Counted from the stretch's first letter, positions 15,439-24,499 are shown. The stretch: DNA of 64,000 bases from Sphingobium trunci (GCF_022664535.1 NZ_JAKUJY010000007.1:1-64000), one strand, 5' to 3'. Numbers and translations are program-made. The notes: generated by a model not told the origin, from the sequence alone.

Positions 15439-16763
15439 TCCGCGCCGCGCTAGCCCAGGCGGAGACGCTGTTCGACCATATGCAGGTCCAGAACCGCCAG
15501 CCGCGCCATGTCGGCCGTCTGGTCAGCCATGATGCGGGGATGCTGGAAGTCACGGGCTTTCGCCGCCCCATCGGCGCGGGCGCGCGGGTGATCGCGGCGG
15601 ACGGCACCGTCTGCCGTGCCGAGGTCGTCGGCTTTCGCGGCGACAGGACTTTGCTGGTGCCGCTCGACAATGACGCGCCGCTGGAAAATGGCGCGCGCGT
15701 GGAGCCGGACAGCCAGGCCAACATGGTGCAGGTGGGCGAGGGGCTGATCGGCCGCGTCATCGACGCCATGGGCCAGCCGCTCGACCGCAAGGGGCCGATC
15801 ATCGCGGGCGGATCCTGGCCGCTCAACGGGGTCAAGGGCAATGTCCTCGACCGGGGGCGGGTGACCGAAGCCTTCGATCTGGGTGTCCGCGCCGTCAACG
15901 CGCTGCTGACCGCCGGACGCGGCCAGCGCATCGCCATCATCGCGGGGTCCGGTGTCGGCAAGTCGGTGCTGATGGGCCAGATGATCCAGGGTGCCGAGGC
16001 CGATATCGTCGTCGCTGGCCTGATCGGCGAACGCGGGCGCGAGGTCAGCGACTTTCTGGAAACCAAGCTCAAGGGCGCGATGCACAAGAGCATCGTCGTC
16101 GCCGTGCCAGCCGACCATCCGCCGGTGCTGCGCCTGCGCGCCGCCGCCCGTGCCACCGCCATCGCCGAATATTTCCGCGCGCGCGGCAAGAAGGTGCTGC
16201 TGCTGATCGACAGCCTGACCCGCTGCGCCCATGCCCAGCGCGAGATCGGCCTTGCGCTCGGCGAACCGCCAGCGATGAAGGGCTATCCCCCCTCCGCGCT
16301 CGCGCTGATCCCACGCCTGGTCGAGCGGGCTGGCGTCGATGCCCGCACCGGCGGATCGATCACCGCGCTCTACACCGTGTTGGCCGATGGCGACGATACC
16401 GACGATCCGATCGTCGACGCTGCCCGCGCCATCGTCGACGGGCATTTCGTGCTGTCGCGCCATCTGTCGGAACAGGCGATCTTCCCCGCCATCGACATCG
16501 GCAAGTCCTTGTCCCGCGTCATGGCCGATGTGGTGCCCGACGAGCATCGCATGGCCGCCGCCGCCTATCGCCGCCTGTGGGCGGCCTATGAGGAAAATCG
16601 CGACCTGATCCTGATGGGCGCCTATCGCCCCGGCAACGATCCGGTGATCGATGAAGCGGTGCAGCGGCGCCAGGACATTCTCGACTTCATCCGGCAGGAT
16701 CAGAAGAGTTTCATCGATCTTCCCACCAGCGCCGATGCGCTGATCGCTGAGTTCGGCGCGTGA
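15435..16763 (+). CDS. fliI: Flagellum-specific ATPase FliI
   Basis: 442 residues from the ATG that overlaps the fliH stop. F1-beta-like ATPase: Walker A GSGVGKSVLM (~residue 172), GLIGERGREVSDFLE, Walker B region KKVLLLIDSLTRCAHAQREIGLALGEPP (LLLIDSLTRCA), and SITALYTVLADGDDTDDPI. The N-terminal ~90 residues are the beta-barrel domain. It hexamerises at the base of the export gate and helps unload chaperone-bound substrates. Partners FliH and FliJ flank it. Confidence 0.97.
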   Translation: MIRAALAQAETLFDHMQVQNRQPRHVGRLVSHDAGMLEVTGFRRPIGAGARVIAADGTVCRAEVVGFRGDRTLLVPLDNDAPLENGARVEPDSQANMVQVGEGLIGRVIDAMGQPLDRKGPIIAGGSWPLNGVKGNVLDRGRVTEAFDLGVRAVNALLTAGRGQRIAIIAGSGVGKSVLMGQMIQGAEADIVVAGLIGERGREVSDFLETKLKGAMHKSIVVAVPADHPPVLRLRAAARATAIAEYFRARGKKVLLLIDSLTRCAHAQREIGLALGEPPAMKGYPPSALALIPRLVERAGVDARTGGSITALYTVLADGDDTDDPIVDAARAIVDGHFVLSRHLSEQAIFPAIDIGKSLSRVMADVVPDEHRMAAAAYRRLWAAYEENRDLILMGAYRPGNDPVIDEAVQRRQDILDFIRQDQKSFIDLPTSADALIAEFGA

Positions 16764-17185
16764 AGGAGGAGGTCTCCCGCCGCAACCGCGTGCTGCGCGT
16801 TCGCCATGTCCAGCATGCCATGGCGGTGGCCGAAACCGCCCGCGCCCGCGACGAGGCGGAGGGCATCGCCCGCAATGTCGAAAGGCTGCGCAATGTGCGC
16901 AATGATCTTTTTACGGCCCAGGGCGTCGCAACTGGCGCGAATTTTGCAGCGATGCAGGAACTGGCGGGTCGTCTGGAACAGGCGGGGCGCCAGCTGGATG
17001 GTGCGCTCTACGATGCGCGCCGCAAGGTGGAGGTCAAGGAAGGCCTCAGCCTGGCGGCCAATCGGGATCGCGAAATCGCCGTGAAGCTCAAGGATCGCGC
17101 CCGCGCGGACCTGGAGGAATGGCGGGAGAATAAACTGGCGGCTTTGCCGCGCTATCGCAGGATGCAGCGGACAGGAGATGTCTGA
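16760..17185 (+). CDS. fliJ: Flagellar export protein FliJ
   Basis: 141-residue, highly charged, nearly all-helical protein starting at a GTG that overlaps the fliI stop. Predicted antiparallel coiled coil: residues ~10-50 (RVRHVQHAMAVAETARARDE) and ~85-125 (VKEGLSLAANRDREIAVKLKDR). FliJ is the stalk-like subunit that inserts in the FliI hexamer and contacts FlhA. The family is very divergent; the call rests on the coiled coil, size and its place between fliI and fliK. Confidence 0.82.
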   Translation: MKEEVSRRNRVLRVRHVQHAMAVAETARARDEAEGIARNVERLRNVRNDLFTAQGVATGANFAAMQELAGRLEQAGRQLDGALYDARRKVEVKEGLSLAANRDREIAVKLKDRARADLEEWRENKLAALPRYRRMQRTGDV

Positions 17186-19115
17186 CGTGAACATGCTGAC
17201 CAGTCTCAAGGCCTTGCTCTTCTCCTCGGCCGCCACGCATGTGCCGGTCGAGGGGGCTGGCGCCCTTGCCGTTCCGGGCGAGGCGGGCGCCGATTTCGCG
17301 CAGTTGCTCCATGGTACGATGGAGGCGCCGACCGCAGCCCAGACGGTGGCGGTCACGGATGGGGCGGCGACCGCTCCGCAGGCCGCCGATCTGCCCGAAG
17401 TGGAGGCGTCCTCGACCGCAGTGACCACGGGAGAACTGCCCCTTGGCCTGGCAACGGCGCTGAATGCGGTTCAGGCCCATCGCAAGCCATCGTTGCCGTT
17501 GCCCCCTGGCCTGGCGCAGAGGGTGGAAAAGGCGCAGCAGAGCGATCAGGCCGAGGCTGAAGAGGTGGCGCCTGTACCGCCATCGGACGAGACGGGGCCT
17601 GTCGCGCCTGTAACACCGGAGCCTGTCGATCGAACTGCGCTGCCATCGCCTGAACCTGAAGAAGGCGAGTTGGTTGTCACCGATCAACCTGTCGGGAAAC
17701 AGGATAAACCCGTCAAAGTCGCCAAATCTGTGGAAAAGGCGGAAATGGCGACTACCGAAGCTTTCGGGGATGATCCGGCCGTTGAGCAAGCGCCTCAAGA
17801 GGCGGGACCGGATCAGGAGGATGAGGGCAAGTCGGCTCCGGTCCGGAACGAAGCGGCGTCGCATCCCCTGCCAATGCCTATGCCGATGCCCATGCCCGTG
17901 GTGAATGCCGCGCCGCCGCCTCCCCCGGCCGAAGCGGCAGCAGGAGGTGAAACATCCCAGGCTTCCGCCGTTGTGCCGGAAGCATGGCCGCAGCCGGTGC
18001 CGATCCCGACAGACACAAAAGCCAGACCGGAGTCTCCGCCGGAAATCGACCCTGTCCCATCGGCCAAGGCCGCATCTCCAGCGCCTGACCCCACCGGGCT
18101 AGCCGCCGATATACCTGTCGTGATCGCGGAGGCTGCCCCGCAGCTTCGGGAATCCTCCCAGCCTGCGAGTCGGGCGCCGGTGACCGGCATTCCCGATGCT
18201 CCGATGGCAAAGCCTGTCCCGACCGCCGACGAACAGCCCACGGTCGCGGATCAGCCCTTGGCGGCGGTTCCCGCGGTGCAGGCCCAGCCGATGAAATCCG
18301 AAGCGCTTGCCCTGCTCCAGATGGTGCGCGATCAGATTTCGGCCCGTCAGCCGGGCGCGCCGGTTCGCGTCGGTGAACAGCTTTCCGCCATCGCCCGGAC
18401 CAAGTCGGACCGGTCTTCGAGAATGGCTGAAACGCCCTTGGCAAGTCCGGCCCAGCCATCGCCCGACCTTTCGGCGCCACAGGCTGCGCCGCTGCAGTCC
18501 GCTTCCACCCCGGCCGTGCCTTCGACGGTTGCCGCCGCCCCGGTTGCGGATCTGTCCGCCAGCCTGGGCGCGCAGGTCGTCGACATGGGCGTTTCGGGCC
18601 AGTGGATCGACGGTCTGGCCCGCGATATCGCTGGGCTGTCCGCCAATGGAGCGCAGGGCCGTTTCCAGATCAACGCTGACCAGCTCGGCCCGGTCCAGGT
18701 CGATATCCGGCACGGACAGGAGGGCGCGTCCGTCAGCCTGACCGTTGCCAGCGCGGCGGCGGAGACGGCGCTTCGTCAGGACAGCGACCGGCTGCGGCTC
18801 GATGCGGGACTGGCGGCCGTGCGCATCACCGATGTGAAGATCGAGCGTGCGCCCCATGTCGCGGAAGCCGCGCGGGCCGACGGCGCCAGTCAGCAAGGTT
18901 CGCAGCAGCAGCCCCAGCAGCAGGCGTCCCAGCAACAGACGGGACAAAGCGCCTGGGCCAACAGCCAGAATATGGGACAGTCGCAGGGGCAGGGCCGCTG
19001 GCGGGCGCAGGAAAATAGCAGCTTTACCCCTAAAAATTCCGGCGATCCTGCCGTTCTTAACCATGACGACATGCGCCGGGCGGGCAATGATACCGTGCGC
19101 GCGCGCTATGCCTGA
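17178..19115 (+). CDS. fliK: Flagellar hook-length control protein FliK
   Basis: 645 residues. The first ~430 are Pro/Ala/Glu-rich and low complexity, including a Met-Pro run (LPMPMPMPMPVVNAAPPPPP) near residue 235, as expected for the secreted ruler region. The C-terminal Flg-hook domain is at ~455-560 (VVDMGVSGQWIDGLARDIAGL, FQINADQLGPVQVDIRHGQ, LRQDSDRLRLDAGLAAVRI). It is followed by a Gln-rich tail (QQGSQQQPQQQASQQQTGQ). FliK measures hook length and switches FlhB from hook to filament export. It is long for the family because of the linker. Confidence 0.88.
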   Translation: MSDVNMLTSLKALLFSSAATHVPVEGAGALAVPGEAGADFAQLLHGTMEAPTAAQTVAVTDGAATAPQAADLPEVEASSTAVTTGELPLGLATALNAVQAHRKPSLPLPPGLAQRVEKAQQSDQAEAEEVAPVPPSDETGPVAPVTPEPVDRTALPSPEPEEGELVVTDQPVGKQDKPVKVAKSVEKAEMATTEAFGDDPAVEQAPQEAGPDQEDEGKSAPVRNEAASHPLPMPMPMPMPVVNAAPPPPPAEAAAGGETSQASAVVPEAWPQPVPIPTDTKARPESPPEIDPVPSAKAASPAPDPTGLAADIPVVIAEAAPQLRESSQPASRAPVTGIPDAPMAKPVPTADEQPTVADQPLAAVPAVQAQPMKSEALALLQMVRDQISARQPGAPVRVGEQLSAIARTKSDRSSRMAETPLASPAQPSPDLSAPQAAPLQSASTPAVPSTVAAAPVADLSASLGAQVVDMGVSGQWIDGLARDIAGLSANGAQGRFQINADQLGPVQVDIRHGQEGASVSLTVASAAAETALRQDSDRLRLDAGLAAVRITDVKIERAPHVAEAARADGASQQGSQQQPQQQASQQQTGQSAWANSQNMGQSQGQGRWRAQENSSFTPKNSGDPAVLNHDDMRRAGNDTVRARYA

Positions 19116-19142
19116 TTGGCCTGATACGGGGGACTGTGACCG

Positions 19143-19805
19143 ATGAGTGACGAGGCAAAGCCGAAGAAGAAAAAGGGCGGGGGCATGAAGATGATCCTGC
19201 TCATCGTCGTGGCCATGGTCGTGGGCGGGGCGGGCGCCGCCGGTGGCCTCTATGCCGCCGGTTTCTTCACCCACAAGGAAGAAGGGCCGAAGGAAGATCC
19301 GAACAAGCCGGTCCTCGTCCTTGCGGGCGAGAGCGCGGAGGACGTGGCCAAGGCCCATGGCGGCGGCGGTGGTGGAGAGGGTGGCGAAGGCGGCAAGGGC
19401 GGCGGCAGCAGCCATCAGCCATTGCCTGCTGGCGTCCATCTACCTGCCAAGGGCATCGATCTGCCCGCCCCGTCGAATCCGTCAGCCTATCAGGCGACCT
19501 ATTTCCAGCTCCAGACGCCGTTCACATCGAACATGTCGGACACGGACGCCTTCGCCCAGATTTCGATCGCCGTTTCGACCTATTATGACATGCGCGTGAT
19601 CGATGCGATCAAGGCCCATGAAATGGCGATTCGCAGCCAGGTGCTGATGATGCTGGCGCAGCAGCCGGTGGAGGCGCTGTCGACGCCGGAGGGCAAAAAG
19701 GCCCTTCAGGGCAAGATCAAGGGCATCATTAACGACATTCTGAAGCAAAAGACGGGCTATGGTGGCGTCGATAACGTTTATTTTACCAATTTCGTTATTC
19801 AATAG
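19143..19805 (+). CDS. fliL: Flagellar basal body-associated protein FliL
   Basis: 220 residues. A Lys-rich cytoplasmic start (KPKKKKGGG) precedes one transmembrane helix (~15-38), then an unusual Gly/Glu/Lys/His linker (AHGGGGGGEGGEGGKGGGSS, ~residues 72-92). The periplasmic FliL domain follows (YFQLQTPFTSNMSDTD, AISTYYDMRVIDAI-like IAVSTYYDMRVIDAI, MRSQVLMMLAQQ-like IRSQVLMMLAQQPVEALSTPEGK). FliL rings the stator and raises torque. The glycine linker makes it longer than the ~155-residue enterobacterial form. fliM follows after 50 bases. Confidence 0.9.
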   Translation: MSDEAKPKKKKGGGMKMILLIVVAMVVGGAGAAGGLYAAGFFTHKEEGPKEDPNKPVLVLAGESAEDVAKAHGGGGGGEGGEGGKGGGSSHQPLPAGVHLPAKGIDLPAPSNPSAYQATYFQLQTPFTSNMSDTDAFAQISIAVSTYYDMRVIDAIKAHEMAIRSQVLMMLAQQPVEALSTPEGKKALQGKIKGIINDILKQKTGYGGVDNVYFTNFVIQ

Positions 19806-19855
19806 GGCTGCCTGAACGTGCGGGAAGTCCCCCGCCGTGATGGCAGGGGACATTC

Positions 19856-20740
19856 ATGACCGACGTTCAATCCTATGCCTTCGGGCGAGGGGAATCGCAG
19901 GCGCCGCTGATGCTGTCAGGGCTGGACCGGCTGGGCGAAAAGCTCGGCCGGCGCCTTCGTGCCTTGTTCGAGCCGATTGCGGGCGCCCGGCCGCTTGTCG
20001 TCGCGCAGGATGCGCGGGCGCTGGAATTCGGCGCATGGGGCGCAGAAGTCCCCGCCTTTTCCAGCATTGGCGTCTATCGCCTGGCGCCGCTCAAGGGGCA
20101 GGTGCTGCTGCGGCTGGACGCGGCGATGATCTCCACGCTGGTCGACTGTTTCTACGGCGGCATCGGCAATCGCCCGCTGCCCTCGCGCGGCGAATTCACG
20201 CCTACCGAAGACCGGCTGATCGCCCGCATTTCCGATGCGTTCATGGCCCGCCTGATCGAATGCTGGAGCGACATGCTGGCGGTCGAACCGGCTCTGGTCG
20301 TCCGCGAAACCGGCATCGGCTTTGCTGCGGCAGCGCAGCCGGGCGAGCAGATGGTGCTGCAGCGCTTCAAGCTCAGTATCTCGCGCGATCAGGAATGGCC
20401 CATCGACCTGCTGTTCCCCCTCGCCGCGCTGCGGGCGGTCGAGCCGCTCATGGGGGCGAAACTTCCCGTTGACGAGGAACGCGTCGATCCGGTCTGGCAG
20501 GCCCGCATCGCCTCGCGGATGCGCGATATCCGCCTGCCTGCCCGCACGGTGCTGGCGCGGCCCAATCTTTCTCTGGCCGAACTGATGCAACTCAAGGCCG
20601 GCGATATCATTCCCGTCACCATCAACCGCAGCCTGCCGCTGATCGTCGGCGACCGCATCGTGGCCCATGGCTCGATCGGCGACCAGGACGGCCGCGCCGC
20701 ATTCCAGATCGAAAAGCTTGCACAGGAACCCGGACAATGA
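19856..20740 (+). CDS. fliM: Flagellar motor switch protein FliM
   Basis: 294 residues, slightly short for FliM. The N-terminal CheY-binding peptide (LSQxEIDAL in well-studied proteins) is not evident; the protein starts MTDVQSYAFGRGESQAPLM. The middle domain is visible (LDRLGEKLGRRLRALFEPIAGARP, VYRLAPLKGQVLLRLDAAMISTLVDCFYGG, quoted in parts, and FTPTEDRLIARI). The C-terminal SpoA-type domain (ARTVLARPNLSLAELMQLKAGDIIPV, read as LAELMQLKAGDIIPV) pairs with FliN. It forms the C-ring. It overlaps fliN by 4 bases. If the CheY site is truly absent, signal input would have to differ. Confidence 0.9.
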   Translation: MTDVQSYAFGRGESQAPLMLSGLDRLGEKLGRRLRALFEPIAGARPLVVAQDARALEFGAWGAEVPAFSSIGVYRLAPLKGQVLLRLDAAMISTLVDCFYGGIGNRPLPSRGEFTPTEDRLIARISDAFMARLIECWSDMLAVEPALVVRETGIGFAAAAQPGEQMVLQRFKLSISRDQEWPIDLLFPLAALRAVEPLMGAKLPVDEERVDPVWQARIASRMRDIRLPARTVLARPNLSLAELMQLKAGDIIPVTINRSLPLIVGDRIVAHGSIGDQDGRAAFQIEKLAQEPGQ

Positions 20741-21075
20741 GCGACATGAGCGAAGCACCGCGCCTCGACGGCATCGGAGAGGACAGCGTCAGCCGCATGG
20801 TGAACAACCGCCAATTCCGTTTGCTGGCGGACATTCCCGTCCGCATGTCGGTGGAGGTGGGGTCGACATCCCTGCGTCTGGCGGAAGTCATGGACCTGAG
20901 CGAAGGCAGCGTGGTCGAACTGGACCGGCAGGCCGACGACCTGCTCGACATCATGGTCAACGGTGCGCTGATCGCCAAGGGCGAGGTGGTGACGGTAAAT
21001 GGCCGTTACGGCATCCGTATCGTCGAGATTGCCGCGACCGAAACCCGTCTGGCGGGTGTCGAACGGCGCGGTTGA
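20737..21075 (+). CDS. fliN: Flagellar motor switch protein FliN
   Basis: 112 residues, mostly one SpoA domain: LLADIPVRMSVEVGSTSLRLAEVMDLSEGSVVELDRQADDLLDIMVNGALIAKGEVVTVNGRYGIRI (recognised in blocks LADIPVRMSVEVG, DLSEGSVVELDR, VNGALIAKGEVVTVNGRYGIRI). It forms the lower C-ring with FliM and docks FliH. Its start overlaps the fliM stop. About 100 non-coding bases separate it from fliO. Confidence 0.95.
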   Translation: MSDMSEAPRLDGIGEDSVSRMVNNRQFRLLADIPVRMSVEVGSTSLRLAEVMDLSEGSVVELDRQADDLLDIMVNGALIAKGEVVTVNGRYGIRIVEIAATETRLAGVERRG

Positions 21076-21148
21076 GGATGCGCCCGATCTTTGGGTAACT
21101 GATTTTACCGCTTGCCTTGCGCGTCATTCTTTCCGAACGCATGACGCA

Positions 21149-21156
21149 TTAACCAT
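21149..21156 (+). promoter_or_regulatory. TTAACCAT box upstream of fliO
   Basis: A single TTAACCAT half-site in the only sizeable gap (21076-21175) of the fliE-flhB run. The same octamer begins the CtrA-like box at 10335 and occurs in reverse at 511-518 before flgA. No second half-site is found at the N7 position, so this is weak. Confidence 0.25.
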
Positions 21157-21175
21157 AGTCGCGGAAAGCCTTTGC

Positions 21176-21439
21176 ATGATCTGGTATTTCGTCAAGCTGC
21201 TGATCCTGTTGCCTCTGGTGGGCGGCATGGCGTTCGGCGCGCTCTGGCTCTGGCGCAAATATCAGCCGGGCATGATGGTGGGGCAGAATGACCGCTCACT
21301 GAAATTGCTGGAAGCGCTGCCGATGGGGACTTTCGGCAAGCTGGCAGTCGTCGAGTTCGAGGGGAAGAAGATCCTGCTGTCCGTCACCCGAGGCCGGATC
21401 GAGAAGATCGCGGAAGGCGATCCCTATCGTGCGCGCTAA
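21176..21439 (+). CDS. fliO: Flagellar biosynthesis protein FliO
   Basis: 87 residues from ATG 21176. A longer reading frame starts at 20999 inside fliN but the extra part has no FliO character. One transmembrane helix begins immediately ([23 protein letters not shown]), followed by a short cytoplasmic domain with the FliO pattern ([37 protein letters not shown], seen as [20 protein letters not shown] and [15 protein letters not shown]). FliO helps FliP assemble into the export gate. It overlaps fliP by 11 bases. Confidence 0.88.
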   Translation: MIWYFVKLLILLPLVGGMAFGALWLWRKYQPGMMVGQNDRSLKLLEALPMGTFGKLAVVEFEGKKILLSVTRGRIEKIAEGDPYRAR

Positions 21440-22214
21440 GGCCCTGTTGATTGGCGGCCTTGCGCTGGCCGTCGGCCTGTTGCTGGCCGAACCCGCGCTG
21501 GCACAGGCTGTCGCCCAGGCGGCGCCGGTCGACAATGGCGGCGCGCTGACCCGCGCCATGGGACAGATTTCGGGCGACGGCCGTTCGCTGTCGCTCTCCC
21601 TGCAGATCCTGATCCTTATGAGCCTGCTGACGGTGCTGCCGTCGCTGGTGCTCATGATGACCAGCTTCACCCGCATCCTCATCGTGCTGTCGCTGCTGCG
21701 GCAGGCGCTGGGCCTGCAACAGACCCCGCCCAATCAGGTGCTGGTCGGGCTGACCCTTTTCCTGTCGCTGTTCGTGATGCGGCCCTATGTCGATCAGATC
21801 AACGCACAGGCCTTCGACCCCTATGGCAAGGGGCAGATCAGCATCGAGGAAGCGGTGGGCCGTTCGGGCAAGGTGTTGCACGGTTTCATGACCAAGCAGA
21901 CGCGCGAAACCGACCTCAAGCTGTTCCAGAATCTGGCCGAGGCGCCCGCCTTCAAGTCGCCCGCGGACATTCCCTTCTCGATCCTGCTGCCGGCTTTCGT
22001 GACGTCGGAACTCAAGACCGCGTTCCAGATCGGCTTCATGATCTTCCTGCCCTTCCTCATCATCGATCTGGTCGTCGCATCGACGCTGATGGCTTTGGGC
22101 ATGATGATGCTGTCCCCCACGATCATCTCCATGCCGTTCAAGCTGCTGCTATTCGTGCTGGTCGATGGCTGGGCGCTGACCATGGGGTCGCTCGCCGGCT
22201 CCTTCGCCACCTGA
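21429..22214 (+). CDS. fliP: Flagellar export gate protein FliP
   Basis: 261 residues beginning at GTG 21429 inside the end of fliO. A cleavable signal peptide (ends PALAQA) is typical of FliP. Membrane segments and family motifs follow: [62 protein letters not shown] (recognised in blocks [19 protein letters not shown] and [16 protein letters not shown]), then [13 protein letters not shown] [21 protein letters not shown] and [24 protein letters not shown]. It forms the FliP5-FliQ4-FliR1 pore. fliQ follows after 10 bases. Confidence 0.96.
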   Translation: MRAKALLIGGLALAVGLLLAEPALAQAVAQAAPVDNGGALTRAMGQISGDGRSLSLSLQILILMSLLTVLPSLVLMMTSFTRILIVLSLLRQALGLQQTPPNQVLVGLTLFLSLFVMRPYVDQINAQAFDPYGKGQISIEEAVGRSGKVLHGFMTKQTRETDLKLFQNLAEAPAFKSPADIPFSILLPAFVTSELKTAFQIGFMIFLPFLIIDLVVASTLMALGMMMLSPTIISMPFKLLLFVLVDGWALTMGSLAGSFAT

Positions 22215-22224
22215 GGAACGGGCC

Positions 22225-22497
22225 ATGGAAAACGCCGATTTCTTCATGGGGCTGGCGCAGCAGGCGCTGTGGATCACGGCGCTGGCGGCAGCGCCGATCC
22301 TGATTCCGGCGCTGATCGCGGGCGTGCTGATCGGCATGATCCAGGCGGCGACCTCCATCAACGAACAGACGTTGAGCTTCATCCCGAAGATTCTGGTCGT
22401 CGGTGGGATGCTGGTGCTGTTCGGCGGCTCCATCATGGTGCTGATCGCCGATTTCACGCGCGAGATTTTCGAGCGCATCCCGGATCTGCTCCAATGA
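22225..22497 (+). CDS. fliQ: Flagellar export gate protein FliQ
   Basis: 90 residues, two transmembrane helices (ALWITALAAAPILIPALIAG and ILVVGGMLVLFGGSIMVLIA), with the conserved GMIQAATSINEQTLSFIPKI in the loop. It packs around FliP and FliR in the gate. Its stop overlaps the fliR start (ATGA). Confidence 0.95.
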   Translation: MENADFFMGLAQQALWITALAAAPILIPALIAGVLIGMIQAATSINEQTLSFIPKILVVGGMLVLFGGSIMVLIADFTREIFERIPDLLQ

Positions 22498-23276
22498 TCG
22501 CGCCGGGCTTCGCCAATGTCGAAGTCCAGCTCTGGATCTGGCTCATCGCCATGATCCGGCCCGGCGCGGCCTTCATCGCCGCGCCCGTTTTCGGCGCGCC
22601 CGCGGTGCCGCTGCAACTGCGGCTGATCCTGTCGCTGGCGCTGGGCATGGCGGCGCTCAACAGCGTGCATATCGTGCTGCCCCAGGACGGCATCGCCAGC
22701 TTCGAAGGCGTCATGCTGGTCGCGGGCGAGGTCCTGGCCGGGCTTGCCATGGGGTTCGCCGTGCAGATCGGCTATGCCGCCGCGCTGGTCGCGGGCGAAG
22801 CGATCGGCAACACCATGGGTCTCAATTTCGCGGCGATGGTCGACCCCTCGTCGGGGCAGGCGACGCAGGCGGTGGGGCAGTTCCTTTCCATCCTCGCGAC
22901 CTTTCTCCTGCTGGCCATGGATGGGCACCTCATGCTGGTGAGCTTCATCGTGCAAAGCTATCAGGCGTTGCCGCCGGGCGGCGCGATGCTGAGCAACGAT
23001 GCGGTATGGCATCTCATCGAATTTGGCGGCGCGCTGCTGGGGGCGGGGGTGACGATCGCGCTGCCGGTCGGCTTCGCGCTGGTGCTGGTGCAGATCGTCA
23101 TGGGCATGCTGTCCCGCACGGCGCCCGCGCTCAACCTGTTCGCGGTCGGCATGCCGGTGGCGCTGATGGCGGGGCTGGTGCTGCTGGCCATGGCCGCGCC
23201 GGTCATGGGGGATGGGATCACCGCCGCGCTCAAGGCCGGGCTGGACCAAGCCCAGTCCGTTTCGGAAGGGCATTGA
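22494..23276 (+). CDS. fliR: Flagellar export gate protein FliR
   Basis: 260 residues from the ATG overlapping the fliQ stop. A longer in-frame reading from 22269 is only a shadow of fliQ. Six or so membrane segments; family blocks RPGAAFIAAPVFGAPAVPLQLRLILSLALG (APVFGAPAVPLQLRLILSLA), GLAMGFAVQIGYAAALVAGE, MGLNFAAMVDPSSGQATQAVGQF and RTAPALNLFAVGMPVALM. It is the single-copy gate subunit that caps FliP/FliQ and contacts FlhB. flhB follows after 3 bases. Confidence 0.95.
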   Translation: MIAPGFANVEVQLWIWLIAMIRPGAAFIAAPVFGAPAVPLQLRLILSLALGMAALNSVHIVLPQDGIASFEGVMLVAGEVLAGLAMGFAVQIGYAAALVAGEAIGNTMGLNFAAMVDPSSGQATQAVGQFLSILATFLLLAMDGHLMLVSFIVQSYQALPPGGAMLSNDAVWHLIEFGGALLGAGVTIALPVGFALVLVQIVMGMLSRTAPALNLFAVGMPVALMAGLVLLAMAAPVMGDGITAALKAGLDQAQSVSEGH

Positions 23277-23279
23277 GCG

Positions 23280-24416
23280 ATGGCTGAAAGCAATGGCGGC
23301 GAAAAGACCGAAAAGCCGACAGCCAAGAAGCTGAGGGAAGCCGCCAAGAACGGCGACATCCTGCAATCGCGCGATCTGGCGACGGCTCTGGTGGTGATGG
23401 CCGGGATCGGCTGGATCGCGGTCACCGGTCCCAGGGTGATCGAATCCCTCTCGGACATGCTAATCGAGGCGCTGCGCTTCCGCCGTGAGGATATCGTCAA
23501 TTTCGCCCCCGCCGACCGGGGGATGAGCCTGCTCTCCGGCATTGCCGTGCCGGTGGCGGGCATTCTGCTGGCGACCCTGCTGGCCGCCATTGCCGGGCCT
23601 GCGCTGCTGGGTTCGCTGGGCTTCCGTCCCGGCGCCTTCGCCCCCAAGGCATCGAAACTCAATCCCGCCTCCGGCCTCAAGCGGATGTTCGGGCTTCAGG
23701 GGCTGATCGAACTCGTGAAGTCGATTGCCAAGGTGTCGCTGCTGGGCGCCATCGGCGTCTGGATGATCTGGGACCGGATGACGGAGATCGTCGGCCTCGG
23801 CAAGGCGGGGCTGGCGCCTGCGATGGCGGATCTGGGCAATATCTTCATCATGACCTGCCTGGTCATGGCGGGCGGACTGTTCCTGATCGCTGGGATCGAC
23901 GTGCCGGCGCAGCTCTTCCAGCGCGCCAAGCGGCTGTCGATGAGCAAGCAGGAAATCAAGGACGAGCACAAGGAAAGCGAAGGCTCGCCCGAACTCAAGG
24001 GCCATATCCGCCGACGCCAGTTCGAGGTGTTGAGCGGTTCCACCCGCAAGGCGGTAGCCGAGGCGAGCGTCATCATCACCAACCCGACCCATTTCGCGGT
24101 CGCACTGCGCTACAAGCCGGGGCAGGACGGCGCGCCCGTCGTCGTGGCGCGGGGCTGCGATGCGGTGGCGGCTGCGATCCGCGAACTGGCCGACCAGAAT
24201 GGCGTGACCGTGCTGCAATATCCCGATCTGGCGCGCGCGATCTATTTCACCTCGCGCGCCGGACAGCTTGTCAATGAAGGGCTCTATATGGCCGTCGCGA
24301 CGGTGCTGGCCTTCGTCTTCCGGGTCGAGAATCGCATGGCCAGCGAGATGGACCGGCCGTTCATCACCGTTCCGGACGATCTCCGCTTCGATGCGGATGG
24401 CAAGAAAATGCCATGA
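23280..24416 (+). CDS. flhB: Flagellar export switch protein FlhB
   Basis: 378 residues. It starts with the family's GGEKTEKPTAKKLREAAKNG, has four membrane helices to ~residue 215, then the cytoplasmic domain with the self-cleavage motif NPTH (ASVIITNPTHFAVALRYKPG). FlhB changes substrate specificity from rod/hook to filament after cleavage and the FliK signal. The C-terminal tail is of normal length. It ends the fliE-flhB run, with a 16-base palindrome directly after the stop codon. Confidence 0.96.
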   Translation: MAESNGGEKTEKPTAKKLREAAKNGDILQSRDLATALVVMAGIGWIAVTGPRVIESLSDMLIEALRFRREDIVNFAPADRGMSLLSGIAVPVAGILLATLLAAIAGPALLGSLGFRPGAFAPKASKLNPASGLKRMFGLQGLIELVKSIAKVSLLGAIGVWMIWDRMTEIVGLGKAGLAPAMADLGNIFIMTCLVMAGGLFLIAGIDVPAQLFQRAKRLSMSKQEIKDEHKESEGSPELKGHIRRRQFEVLSGSTRKAVAEASVIITNPTHFAVALRYKPGQDGAPVVVARGCDAVAAAIRELADQNGVTVLQYPDLARAIYFTSRAGQLVNEGLYMAVATVLAFVFRVENRMASEMDRPFITVPDDLRFDADGKKMP

Positions 24417-24432
24417 TTTCAGTCGACTGAAA
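24417..24432. promoter_or_regulatory. Perfect 16-base palindrome after flhB
   Basis: TTTCAGTCGACTGAAA begins on the base after the flhB stop codon. It has no loop and no T tract, so it is more like a dimer binding site than a terminator. Confidence 0.4.
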
Positions 24433-24456
24433 GGTCGCTCGAAAAAATAACGCTGC

Positions 24457-24490
24457 TTAACGCAAGTTTAGCACTTATTATCCGTATAAT
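24457..24490 (+). promoter_or_regulatory. Candidate CtrA-activated promoter
   Basis: TTAA-N7-TTAG (24457-24471) is one base from the CtrA consensus. A perfect TATAAT follows at 24485-24490, with no recognisable -35 hexamer. The box is centred about 33 bases before the expected start site, the position where CtrA usually replaces -35 contacts. Confidence 0.55.
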
Positions 24491-24499
24491 GTTCACGGG

